64,000 nt of DNA from JABDMH01 sp965223025. GTDB taxonomy: Bacteria > Bacteroidota > Bacteroidia > Chitinophagales > Saprospiraceae. Location: assembly GCA_965223025.1 (NCBI GenBank), contig CBDCVP010000022.1, positions 496,001 through 560,000 of the forward strand, read 5' to 3'. The position numbers and the translations under genes were made by a program. Positions 8,053 to 17,013 of the stretch are shown here, one piece after another. The notes beneath the pieces were generated by a model. It had not been told where the DNA came from, made no database searches, and saw only the letters and a list, made by a program, of their open reading frames with translations. Position 1 is the stretch's first letter. Every line of letters starts with the position of its first letter.

Positions 8053-9255
8053 TTACTTCTTTTGTTTTAAGGTCCAAGTTTCTGGATACTCAAATAAGGG
8101 ACTGTATGCTAGATCCAATGCATCCCTTATTTTTTGGAAATTCTCCTCATTTGGTGCTAGATCCACATATTTATCAAAAATTGACCTCTGCTTGTACAGA
8201 ATAAAAGTATTGGCCACTCTGGGATTAATCTTGTTTAAGTAGACCTCAGATTCTTGATCGTCAAAAGAAGGTACAAAAGTCAGCGCTACATTTTTAAGCG
8301 TCAGTTGCTCTCCCAATTCAACCAGTTCATTTCTTCTCTGCTCCTCGATATAGTGCTGACTATCACCACCATAAATGAAATAGACTTTGAATTGATTGTT
8401 TCTCGTTTGACTTTCTTCTTCCAGGAATGTTAACCACAGTTTTATCTTTTCCCAATTTGGATCATCACCGACAAAATATAACAGCCCGAGAAAGCGACCA
8501 TATTTACAAACTGGACAAACTCGTGTTCCTCTGTCCGGCCCAAAAGCATGGTATGGCACAAAAGAAGGGCTATCTTCACCAATTGAGCGTCCACTTATAT
8601 TTTGATTTACCATGGGGTAATCTGGTATATTTAGTCCAAGCACTATGTTCGTTTCAGCTGCCTCGATTCCATCCATCAGAACTGGTCGTAAGATTCCACT
8701 GCCACCTCGCCCTTCCATAGCGACTCTCTTATCATTTGTTAAATAGATATCGTCATCAAAAACAAATTCATCAATATAGTACTCGTTTTCAATGGAAGGC
8801 TCTTTAATCAACCAATGAATGTGGGCGGGTTCGGTCCATGAGGGATACGAGGCTGGCCGTATGGTGTGAAGTTGAAATCGTCCCTTCTGATCTGTCTTTA
8901 TCCAACCACGCAGGTAGCCATGGTTCTCTATATTTCTTTCATGGTCCAGTCTTTGTTCGTAATGGCCTTGAGCATTTGTGTGCCAGTAATATAAAATAAC
9001 ATCGCTTGCAGGAGTCTTCCCATCAATTTCAAAGACATTACCGGAAATGAGAAGTCTTTGCCCTGAAGGCTCATGCCATCCAGCACTCGTATCGACAGCG
9101 TCGATATGTGTCGGCATCCCTTCGAACATCAAGTCGCATCCTTGACAGGGTCCACCCACACGTTTGATATCAGGATGTTGATTCTGTGCAGTACAGGCCT
9201 GAACAAGTAAGAGAACACAAGTAAGAAAGCAAGCTATTTGGTTTGAATTACCCAT
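8053..9255 (-). CDS. Lipoprotein: intradiol ring-cleavage dioxygenase domain fused to a thioredoxin-like domain
   Basis: A 400-residue protein starting at the ATG at 9255 (a TTG two codons upstream is also open). The first 21 residues are a lipoprotein signal ending in LVQAC. Residues about 35-215 match the protocatechuate/catechol 1,2-dioxygenase fold: YYWHTNAQGHY, then HTIRPASYP and PAHIHW give the two tyrosine and two histidine iron ligands in order. From about residue 230 comes a second domain beginning FVPYHAFGPDRGTRVCPVCKYG, with a CPVC pair and beta/alpha pattern like thioredoxin or peroxiredoxin. The two-domain layout in an exported lipoprotein is uncommon. Substrate unknown; aromatic compounds outside the inner membrane are a guess. 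No aromatic pathway genes flank it. Confidence 0.75.
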   Translation of the reverse strand: MGNSNQIACFLTCVLLLVQACTAQNQHPDIKRVGGPCQGCDLMFEGMPTHIDAVDTSAGWHEPSGQRLLISGNVFEIDGKTPASDVILYYWHTNAQGHYEQRLDHERNIENHGYLRGWIKTDQKGRFQLHTIRPASYPSWTEPAHIHWLIKEPSIENEYYIDEFVFDDDIYLTNDKRVAMEGRGGSGILRPVLMDGIEAAETNIVLGLNIPDYPMVNQNISGRSIGEDSPSFVPYHAFGPDRGTRVCPVCKYGRFLGLLYFVGDDPNWEKIKLWLTFLEEESQTRNNQFKVYFIYGGDSQHYIEEQRRNELVELGEQLTLKNVALTFVPSFDDQESEVYLNKINPRVANTFILYKQRSIFDKYVDLAPNEENFQKIRDALDLAYSPLFEYPETWTLKQKK

Positions 9256-9290
9256 AACCAAAATTTTTATGAATGGATTGAGCCTCCTTA

Positions 9291-9476
9291 TTAGATACGC
9301 AATTCTACTGAAATGGTGGTTGAGGGTCGAGATAGCATGGTTCTTGCCCTAGTTAACATATGCGATTCGGTTGCGATGTTTTTATAGCCTGCTTCTATTG
9401 GGCTGACCAACACCCCCTGACTTGATAACCAGGCAGCGGTTTCCACTCCATTGCTTTGCGTTTGCTCAACCATCAC
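9291..9476 (-). pseudogene. Short open frame downstream of the toxin remnant, unrecognised
   Basis: Sixty-one codons on the same strand as the deaminase remnant and the zinc-ribbon gene and downstream of both. The stretch TAAWLSSQGVLV has a faint resemblance to the region after the second zinc-ligand motif of toxin deaminases, but the cysteines are absent. Possibly a displaced piece of the decayed toxin locus, possibly a chance frame. Confidence 0.2.
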
Positions 9477-9574
9477 ATTCTATGCCAATGTTTCATCTTC
9501 ATAAAGTCCCATTGCTCCCCTTATCCCTCTCCATCGCTTGGATCCATACCTTTTCCCCAGGTACTCCAGTCGCA

Positions 9575-9763
9575 TCAGGATTCAAAGTGCCCCACCTGTA
9601 AGTACCCATCATCGTCTTTCATCACCGCTATCAGGCCGCATCCTTCACATAAATCGGTATCGATCATTTCCCCAGCCTTCAATCTTTCAAAGATTCTGTA
9701 TGCCTCGATGTCGGTAACTGAGAAGCCCAATCGCTTGGTGCATTTGGTGCAGAATTCAGCCAT
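9575..9763 (-). CDS. Small zinc-ribbon protein, possible immunity protein
   Basis: A 62-residue protein with CTKCTKRLGF near the N-terminus and DLCEGCG in the middle, giving four cysteines in the CxxC...CxxC pattern of a zinc ribbon. Its ATG lies directly after the TAA of the deaminase-toxin remnant (TAA then ATG, no gap), so the two were translated as a pair. In polymorphic toxin systems the immunity gene follows the toxin directly, and this position plus its small acidic character suggest such a role. I cannot place it in a named immunity family. The frame is intact, unlike the toxin. Confidence 0.55.
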   Translation of the reverse strand: MAEFCTKCTKRLGFSVTDIEAYRIFERLKAGEMIDTDLCEGCGLIAVMKDDDGYLQVGHFES

Positions 9764-10216
9764 TTAGGTACGATCTGTATTTAGCACTGTTTCTTCGGCA
9801 TGTCCCGGCCCGATTGCCTCAATCTCGCCTCTTTGCAATACATTTCTTTGTTCCGGCCGCAAGCGTACTTCGTTACTCCCAACAATAATTCTACCATCAT
9901 CGCTTAATCCAACTGCTGTCGTATTAAACCTTCGAGTGGTTTCTGACAGAGCCTCATGAATTTCACGGGCCCTTTTGTTCACATCAAGTCCTTTGTCCAT
10001 CATTCGCGCTGCTCGTCTTACCCTTACAGCGGTAGTAAATGGCCGAGATCTGCCCATTGAGGCAGCATCTAGAGCAGTCAACCCTACTTCAAGAAGTGCA
10101 GTTCCCATTGCCTTCAAACCCTTTCTTCCCTCTTTCTTAATGAAAGTCCCAGCTTGACTATTGTCACCAAAATTATCCGAAAGATCGAATCCGGTCGTAT
10201 CAGAGTGTCCCTTCAC
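9764..10216 (-). pseudogene. Remnant of a polymorphic toxin C-terminal region, deaminase type
   Basis: A 150-codon frame from a GTG at 10216, with a stop (TAG) two codons upstream. The first 60 residues are loose and glycine-rich like the linker before a toxin tip, then a helical stretch (about 62-95), then strands NTTAVGLSDDGRIIVGS and a GPGHAEETVLN segment. H139-A140-E141 fits the HAE catalytic motif of the cytidine/nucleic-acid deaminase fold found at the tips of Rhs and similar toxins. The second half of the fold, with the PCxxC zinc ligands, is missing: the frame stops nine residues after HAE. The missing upstream carrier (Rhs or similar) and missing tail mark it as a decayed toxin. Confidence 0.5.
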
Positions 10217-10333
10217 CGCCTAGCTCGAATCACACAAGTTCTCGAGATTTCTTTGCATGATTTCTTTGCCCCAGTCTCCATGGACAAGCTAGATTTTGAA
10301 TTGGAAGATAAAGAGTGATCAAACTTTCAGAAT

Positions 10334-12658
10334 TTATCGTACGACATGCACTGTACCCTGCTTAGTGAAAACAACTCCACCCTCGGATCTAAACCTACCA
10401 AAGTACAGGTAGGCACCTGATGGAGCGTCACCTCCATCCCACTCTACCTCTCCGATGGCTCGGTATCGTCTTCCTCCCCATCGATCTAATATATCGAAGT
10501 TGATGACTTCTAAGGGCAGGCTGGAATACACCGTAAATACATCGTTTATACCATCATCATTAGGGCTAAAAGCATTGGGAATATATATACCGTTTTCCTC
10601 GGCTATCTCCACATGTACTTGCACAGAAGATTCACACCCAGCAGTACTGACAGATCGGAAGTTGTACATAGTGCTACTGGAGGGTGATACTTCAATCTCC
10701 AGACATTGATCACAAATAGATCCGTCTGGTCCCAACCAAGCGTAGCTATCGAGTCCTGCAGTGTCTATCACTGCCCATAAGTTTACTTCGCTGCCTGCAT
10801 CGACTATTGTATCTCCGATCACCTCCACATCAGGCGTTCCCGATATGTCTCCTATTTCAAAACTCCTGGTCTCCATACAGGTGCCATAGCTGATCTCTAC
10901 CGAATATCTTCCACTAGGTACACGCTCTATGTAGGGCGATCCATCAAAGGCATCTAGGTTCCAATCATAAGTGTACTGCTTAGACTTGTCTTCATTGATA
11001 ATGTAGATACTAGCTGTTGGTTCTTCACAAGTTGCATCCACAATCGAATCCGTGAGTTGAAAAACACAGATGTTATCATCCACAAAGAATGCATACTGCT
11101 GGGTGCATCCCCAGCCGTCGGTGATGGTCAGATGATTCAATCCTATAGGTAGATCTGCCACTTGCACTATGGTCGATGTATCACCAGAATCCCACTGAAG
11201 CCTATATGGTCCTTTGGATCCGATAAGCAGGATAAACTCTGCCGTCTGTCCATCGATCACCACTTCGGGTACAAACTCAGGAGCTTGATGCAGTATCACG
11301 TCTAGCGAGTCTATACAATACTTATTGTCAAACTCCTGCACATATAAGGTATAGGGTATGCTTGGCTCAAGTACCACAAAAGAATCAAGTTGCCAGGCCA
11401 GTCCATCAAGAGAATAATAAAGCTCATCTCCGGTGGCCTCAATCTCAATCCGGCCATTCTTATCGCAAAACCCGATGCTGTCTGCTGCCAGTCCGATGAT
11501 TGTAGGAGGCTTGGGTAGTGGCCCCGATGTCCAGAATGCAGTGTCTGCGCATTGTGGGTTTTTCCCATCTCTAATAATAATATCATAGGTTCCTTCGATC
11601 AGGCCATAAAAACGTGCCGAATCTGAATATGTTAGCCCTCCGTCTATCGAATACTCCAGGCCATTACCACCAAGGGTACCAATATCTGCATCTATGTAAA
11701 TGCTCCCATTTCGACCCGAACAAACCGAATCTAAGGTTGGCTCCCACCCTATGGCTGCAAATGATGGTTGCTCGTATGTGCCGATAATAATGACGCTATC
11801 TAGACTAATTTGACAGGTGCCCAAAGTATCCCGCAACATAACGTTGTAAGCACCCGTGTCAAGCTCAGTAAATATGGAACCCACTTGCCAAGTAACACCA
11901 CCATCAATCGAATAAGTGCCAACGGGTCCCGTTGTAAAGAGTTGCATTCTCCCCAAATGATTTTTACATGTTGGATCAGCTACCATCACGCTATCGACGC
12001 TCAGGCGCGGCTGAAATAATGTGTTTACATTCAATTGGAACTCGTTAGTACATTGCTGTCCGTCAACACCACCATAGTTCAGCACACCTCCCCAATTACT
12101 CCACCACTCCGTGGGCAAATCTATGTCCCAGGGATAACTATTATCTATCCTTATTTGCTCTTTACTGGCACTCGTTGACACAATAATTTTCATAGAATCT
12201 GGGAAGGGGATGTCTGGAAAAGCATCCAGACTCCTTTGACAACTATTCTTAATCACATATGTTGGTGGAAAGTCATCACAGCCATGCGTCACCCAGTTAT
12301 CCTCCGCAGGATTCGATGTCATTTGAATCAGTAAGAAAGCTCCAGCAGGAATGGTATCACCCGGCCCAGCACTTATAAACCTACAGCCTCCAAATACCGA
12401 CACATCTCCCTCCTCCCATTGACAATCACCCCCAGGTGCATTAATATCACCGTTTATGCCGTCACCATCTGGAGCATACCGTCGATCCAATTCAATGACA
12501 ATATCATCAACAGCTACGCCACAAGGTGAATACAGGGTAAGAATTTCAGATTTTATGTCGTCTTCACAGCTTTGGAGCAGGATAAATGCCACCTGTATAT
12601 CCTGTCCAAATACAACACTTCTACATGCAAAAATAAGGCATATTAGAAGACATCTCAT
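10334..12658 (-). CDS. Large secreted surface protein with type IX (type B, CHU_C) sorting domain
   Basis: A 774-residue protein with a signal peptide (about residues 1-18, ending VFGQ). The C-terminal 85-90 residues start with IPNAFSPNDDGINDVF and continue with FDILDRWGG and APSGAYLY, the hallmark of the gliding-motility-associated CHU_C domain (TIGR04131), which targets cargo to the type IX secretion system. The middle holds several beta-rich repeats of about 85-95 residues with SIDGG...Y.V.VRD-type turns, similar to SprB repeats. The N-terminal part has many paired cysteines and resembles a lamin-tail-like domain of surface proteins. Likely an adhesin displayed on the cell surface. The export machinery genes for this pathway are also in the window (50086 and 55348). 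Confidence 0.9.
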   Translation of the reverse strand: MRCLLICLIFACRSVVFGQDIQVAFILLQSCEDDIKSEILTLYSPCGVAVDDIVIELDRRYAPDGDGINGDINAPGGDCQWEEGDVSVFGGCRFISAGPGDTIPAGAFLLIQMTSNPAEDNWVTHGCDDFPPTYVIKNSCQRSLDAFPDIPFPDSMKIIVSTSASKEQIRIDNSYPWDIDLPTEWWSNWGGVLNYGGVDGQQCTNEFQLNVNTLFQPRLSVDSVMVADPTCKNHLGRMQLFTTGPVGTYSIDGGVTWQVGSIFTELDTGAYNVMLRDTLGTCQISLDSVIIIGTYEQPSFAAIGWEPTLDSVCSGRNGSIYIDADIGTLGGNGLEYSIDGGLTYSDSARFYGLIEGTYDIIIRDGKNPQCADTAFWTSGPLPKPPTIIGLAADSIGFCDKNGRIEIEATGDELYYSLDGLAWQLDSFVVLEPSIPYTLYVQEFDNKYCIDSLDVILHQAPEFVPEVVIDGQTAEFILLIGSKGPYRLQWDSGDTSTIVQVADLPIGLNHLTITDGWGCTQQYAFFVDDNICVFQLTDSIVDATCEEPTASIYIINEDKSKQYTYDWNLDAFDGSPYIERVPSGRYSVEISYGTCMETRSFEIGDISGTPDVEVIGDTIVDAGSEVNLWAVIDTAGLDSYAWLGPDGSICDQCLEIEVSPSSSTMYNFRSVSTAGCESSVQVHVEIAEENGIYIPNAFSPNDDGINDVFTVYSSLPLEVINFDILDRWGGRRYRAIGEVEWDGGDAPSGAYLYFGRFRSEGGVVFTKQGTVHVVR

Positions 12659-12681
12659 ATTCTAAATGTTATCTGACAAAG

Positions 12682-12716
12682 AGCTGCCCATCGTCCCATA
12701 AGGACGATGGGCAGCT
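12682..12716 (-). terminator. Perfect 15-base-pair hairpin downstream of the lipoprotein gene
   Basis: AGCTGCCCATCGTCC at 12682-12696 is exactly complementary to 12702-12716, with a five-base loop. It sits 14 bases past the stop of the minus-strand lipoprotein gene (12730-13284) and 24 bases before the start of the next minus-strand gene. The tract after the stem on the minus strand is only CTTTGTC, so termination may be partial, leaving some readthrough into the CHU_C gene. Confidence 0.6.
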
Positions 12717-12729
12717 TAAATTATCTTCT

Positions 12730-13284
12730 CTAGTTCATCGACATCGTTCCATATAGCCATCCACCATCCCAGAAATCTACTTCTCCAGCTATACCATTCA
12801 ATGAATTAAAGGCTGAACCCAATGTGTAGTCGAAATTAACAGTGAGGTTACCGTTGGTAATAGTGTATCGCTTGATCTTTAATTGCTGAGTATCAGCAGA
12901 ATCACCATGCCAGCTATAGACATAGGTTCCGTTTATTGAGGGATTCTTTTGCCAAAGCAACCAGCTACTGTTCAAATCGTGCACATACCCACCAGGGTAA
13001 TCGACTTCAATCCTTGTATTATTTACTGCATACCTTGGATAATGCAAAATTTTCTGCACGACTCCACGCTTCTTGCTGTTCACATCAATCTCCAAAATAT
13101 CAATTACGCTTTGAGCCAATTGATCAAAAGGGTAGGTCTCACCTACTTCCAATTGTTCCAGGGTAAGCTTTTGAGACTCTTTGGGCAGCTCAGAATCATC
13201 ATCGATATTTTCCTTTTCACAGGACATAAAAGTTACTGCCAAAAGCAGTGTCATACAGGCTATAAAAGAATTTAAAGTTTTCAT
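12730..13284 (-). CDS. Putative lipoprotein of unknown function
   Basis: A 184-residue protein whose first 22 residues are a lipoprotein signal with lipobox TFMSC followed by EKEN. After an acidic, flexible linker (about 25-45), the rest is predicted beta-rich, with many aromatic residues towards the end (YVYSWHGDS, FDYTLGS, VDFWDGGWLYG). I do not recognise the family. It lies upstream of the CHU_C surface protein on the same strand, separated by a strong hairpin, so co-expression is possible but reduced. Confidence 0.65.
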   Translation of the reverse strand: MKTLNSFIACMTLLLAVTFMSCEKENIDDDSELPKESQKLTLEQLEVGETYPFDQLAQSVIDILEIDVNSKKRGVVQKILHYPRYAVNNTRIEVDYPGGYVHDLNSSWLLWQKNPSINGTYVYSWHGDSADTQQLKIKRYTITNGNLTVNFDYTLGSAFNSLNGIAGEVDFWDGGWLYGTMSMN

Positions 13285-14541
13285 TTTTAAGTATTTTTAC
13301 AAAACGTTTTTTAATAAGGTGCATATCGAGCCATTATCCATGGCTTGGGTTTTTAGCTTGGTATGCACCAATTCTAAAGATCGAAAAGTAGTTTCTTGGT
13401 GTAGGTTCTATATGGCTACCTGTCGCCGACAATCGTAACCGATTTCATTTTACATACATCACCCACTTACCATCGGTGATATACATAGCTTACTATCTCA
13501 TAGGCATGTGATTTTAATTTTAGTAAAAAAGATTTAGAAGAGCTTATCGACCTTAGATCAATAAACAATAGCTTCAAGCATGATGATTGGTAAGTTGCGG
13601 GCCCGCGACGATTGCCTTTTAATAATGTACAACAATATCAACGCACATGCGCGATTTTATTTGTTAAAACAACATTTATTTGACGATGATCTTCGTCATG
13701 CTGCCACATGATCTACATCAATCCCTCTCCCTTAATTGACCGTTTTTTATCACTTTAGGACCGCTTATCAGGCATTATCCTCCATTCCTTAAATTCTACG
13801 TACCATTTTCACAAAAATATTGCCTCGGCATTGCTCAGGATTTGAGTATTTAAGTCACTGATCGGCTACCTATGCCAACCTCTCTCCATACCATACCCCA
13901 GCTTCATCCCCGAAGCCGACATAAGTGTACTGGTACAAGACCATGCTAGATACTCCTGCGACACTTCAGTTCGAGAACTGGCAAGCCAAAAAAATTATTT
14001 CACTCTTTGTTATCCCACACACATTAAGATATTGTTAAAAACTTAATCCCCTATACACCAACAATATAAATTCCGTAATCTAGTTATGTTGATAACGTTC
14101 TTACATCATACACTTTACAGATGTCTCCTCTCCCACTTCTCGCTTCACCCCCCTATTTAGATTACTTCCATATTTCTTTTTCTCACCTACTCAGCGCACG
14201 CAGCTCCTATGACCTTACGGATGCTCATACCACATCTTTATCCTCCATTGTTGCTCAGACAATAAGGCGCATCCGTGCGTGGGGTTCTACAATCTACAGT
14301 CATGACCGCAACACTAACTGTATCCCCCACCACCCAAAAGATGGCCGACCTGGTGCAGTTGCCCTCAGCACCAGACCTAGAAGAAGCCGTGCTGCTTTAA
14401 AAACCGTGGAAGAGAAAAGAGCCTGTAAAATATCTGCATCATGTCCCTGGGTTTCATGACGGCTAGATGGCCAGAGTCCTTTGCCTTAGAGCATATGAAC
14501 TTATGCGGTCACTGTCTAGATATTTACCCTGAAAACATGTA
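13285..14541. other. Long stretch without a recognisable gene
   Basis: About 1.25 kb between two minus-strand genes. The longest plus-strand frame (14121-14459) has no family-like features. A 33-codon frame at 14302-14400 (starting MTATLTVSP) is also unremarkable. There is a GCGGGCCCGC palindrome near 13600 and several A+T-rich patches, but no tRNA, hairpin with T tract, or repeat that I can support. The left part likely holds the promoter of the lipoprotein gene; the rest reads as decayed sequence. Confidence 0.5.
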
Positions 14542-16167
14542 CTATTTCTCCAAGATGCCATCACGCATATAGGACTGAGCCACGATGCCACGAAGCGGAT
14601 GCCTCAGCCCGATACCGATATTGTGACCTTGTCCAACCCGATCACTGGATTTGTTGATGGTAAAAATGAAGCCAGACCGATTGTTCTTTATGAGAGCGGT
14701 GGCATGTGCATAAGGTACCGTCTCGTAATAATCCAACCGACCTCCATGGTCCACAAACCCATAGATCTTGAGTTCACTGGCATCGCTAAATTTTGTAAAG
14801 GCCCATCCCCTCACTTGCAGGAAATCATCAGTGTTCATCACAGTATCTAATACTACGGTCATCGGAAGCAATGTTCGATTTCTTCGAAAATTTCTAGGAC
14901 GATCGACACCTGTAAAAGATGGTATATAATCTTTTGCCATCATTGAAGCTCTTAAAATCCGTGCCCCCTGCACAGGATTTCGATAACATAAGGTCGCCTC
15001 CTGGTCTGATGTTAGAAAGGCATCCATCCCAACTTCCAATCTGGTATTTAATCTATCTAAGGCTACAAGGTTGTCCTCAAATCTCAGGATAAATACCATC
15101 AACGAACCCAAAAGAATGGCTGGGTAAAATCTCCGAAAATGAAAATCATATGATTTTAAAAAAAGTAAGTACAAAAATATCCAGGGTAAGACCTGCATCA
15201 GACGATAGCGATGAGCAGTGGTAGCTCCCAAGCCCAACCATGATCTCATCAAGACTGTTAAAAAGGCCAAAGCCACACAGAGAAAACCAAAACTAAGAAG
15301 CAAAGGATGCGCTTTGAGATGCTGCCACTTGTGGTAAAAAATAAAAGTTGCTGTGGCAAGAAATATGCTCCCAAAAAGTAAATTCCAATGGTGATAGGTA
15401 CCGTACAAGGCCTTAAAGGGTGCGCCAAAAAATGCCAGGGTGTTGATGATCCAATGCCATAGTGGCTGCTCAAAAATATCCGTAGTCGCATCCGGTGAAA
15501 AATAGTTTTGGAAGTAGAGCACCAAAACAATGCTGAAAAATAACCACCAAACAAGCTGATGACCTCTGGTATATTTTGCCCTAAGTATCGGTAATGCCGC
15601 GGCAAAAATCAGCCATCCAGCGCCATTGGTGATCACTGCAGTACAAGCCAACAACAGGGAAATGACAAAAGCACCTTTCAAAGAAGCATGCAAAGCATAC
15701 ATGGATGCAAGCATACAGAAGATCATAAACACATAGGTCACTCCTGCCGAGCTCCAGTTGATCACTGCCCAAGAAGGCACGCTTAGCAGTAACAGCACAG
15801 GCAAAAATCCTCTTGCTCCAGTAGGCTCAATGTTCGAATATATTTTCCAGCATAAAAAGATTATACCCATCATGGCAAGATTCGCCAGTAAGATAAAATG
15901 CCGGAAATCAACGGATCCAAAAACATGGTGATCGGCCAAGATCATCATTCGAAAAAATATAATGCGGTGCCCATTGCTTGATACACAGAGCATCTTGATC
16001 TTTTCTGTCCAATCGGACGTGGCAGCATACTCCGAAAGAAACTGCAAGACCAGGTTGTAGTCATCAAAATAAGGGACGTTGGCAGCATAGATCATCGATA
16101 CCGTGACCGACAAAAGGGGTAGTGCAATTAAAATCAGTCTCAAGACTTGACCTGTGTTAATATGCAT
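14542..16167 (-). CDS. Polytopic membrane protein of unknown function
   Basis: A 541-residue protein with about ten to twelve hydrophobic segments in the first 380 residues and a soluble C-terminal domain of about 160 residues. The early loop after the first segment reads ANVPYFDDYNLV, and aspartates in this first loop are typical of GT-C type glycosyltransferases and O-antigen or mannosyl transferases. The soluble tail is beta-rich (VLDTVMNTDDFLQVRGWAF). This suggests a membrane glycosyltransferase or polymer ligase, but no family signature is certain. An ATG at 16167 or a GTG at 16188 could be the start; I chose the ATG. It is monocistronic, with the divergent queE about 110 bases away. Confidence 0.6.
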   Translation of the reverse strand: MHINTGQVLRLILIALPLLSVTVSMIYAANVPYFDDYNLVLQFLSEYAATSDWTEKIKMLCVSSNGHRIIFFRMMILADHHVFGSVDFRHFILLANLAMMGIIFLCWKIYSNIEPTGARGFLPVLLLLSVPSWAVINWSSAGVTYVFMIFCMLASMYALHASLKGAFVISLLLACTAVITNGAGWLIFAAALPILRAKYTRGHQLVWWLFFSIVLVLYFQNYFSPDATTDIFEQPLWHWIINTLAFFGAPFKALYGTYHHWNLLFGSIFLATATFIFYHKWQHLKAHPLLLSFGFLCVALAFLTVLMRSWLGLGATTAHRYRLMQVLPWIFLYLLFLKSYDFHFRRFYPAILLGSLMVFILRFEDNLVALDRLNTRLEVGMDAFLTSDQEATLCYRNPVQGARILRASMMAKDYIPSFTGVDRPRNFRRNRTLLPMTVVLDTVMNTDDFLQVRGWAFTKFSDASELKIYGFVDHGGRLDYYETVPYAHATALIKNNRSGFIFTINKSSDRVGQGHNIGIGLRHPLRGIVAQSYMRDGILEK

Positions 16168-16275
16168 ATCGAGGTTGCGTATACCCACATAATATAGTAT
16201 ATAACCTGGGTTTCTATCTAATGGATGGATAGAGATTAGCTAGTTTTGTGTGCAATTGTCAAGATTCGCAGCAGC

Positions 16276-16914
16276 ATGGCCCAATCATATGCAATCAAGG
16301 AGATCTACATGACCATCCAAGGGGAAGGCATGCATACTGGAAGGCCAGCGGTATTCTGCCGGTTTGCAGGTTGCAACCTCTGGTCAGGCTTGGAAAAAGA
16401 TCGCGCTACAGCCATATGTGACTTCTGCGATACAGATTTTCACGGTACGGATGGCGTGCTTGGTGGTAAATATGATACTGAATCTCTGGCCGATAAAATC
16501 CTTCATTTGTGGCCAATCGTTGACAGCGGAAGACCCTTTGTTGTCTGCACTGGTGGTGAGCCACTACTTCAGCTGGATCGACCCTTGGTCCATGCATTAC
16601 ACCGGAGAGGATTTGAGGTAGCCATCGAGACCAACGGAACTTGTCTTGCCCCTCAGGGAGTGGATTGGATTTGCATGAGTCCGAAAATCAACACCGATAT
16701 ACAACTGATGGCCGGCCATGAATTAAAACTCATTTATCCCCAAGAGGGCTTGGATCCTGCCAATTTTCTCGCCTACGATTTTGATCATTTTTTCTTGCAA
16801 CCCATGGACGGACCTAACCAGAGAGAAAATCTTTTGGCCACCATTGAGTACAGTCTGAGCCATCCAGTTTGGAAGGTGAGTCTACAAACGCATAAATATG
16901 CAGGCATACCCTAA
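16276..16914 (+). CDS. queE: 7-carboxy-7-deazaguanine synthase (radical SAM)
   Basis: A 212-residue radical SAM protein. IKEIYMTIQGEG at the N-terminus and CNLWSG with ICDFCDTDF are typical of QueE. The iron-sulfur cysteines are spaced CX14CX2C instead of the usual CX3CX2C, the known variation in some QueE proteins. GGEPLLQ is the S-adenosylmethionine-binding GGE motif. It forms the 7-deazaguanine core in queuosine and related pathways. The ATG at 16276 is chosen over a GTG at 16246, which adds ten residues before the family start. A second queuosine gene, queG, lies at 29153. The other pathway genes are not in the window. Confidence 0.92.
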   Translation: MAQSYAIKEIYMTIQGEGMHTGRPAVFCRFAGCNLWSGLEKDRATAICDFCDTDFHGTDGVLGGKYDTESLADKILHLWPIVDSGRPFVVCTGGEPLLQLDRPLVHALHRRGFEVAIETNGTCLAPQGVDWICMSPKINTDIQLMAGHELKLIYPQEGLDPANFLAYDFDHFFLQPMDGPNQRENLLATIEYSLSHPVWKVSLQTHKYAGIP

Positions 16915-17013
16915 TGACTACTTGACTATCTCCCCCTAATTTCATCCGAATCAGGGCTTCCTCTGCGGGACAATCCATCCTACCTATGATGAATGTTGAT
17001 TGCTGCATCGTTG

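Noticed and set aside
14121..14459. 112-codon plus-strand frame in the empty region
   Set aside because: Irregular composition and no motif; likely a chance frame.
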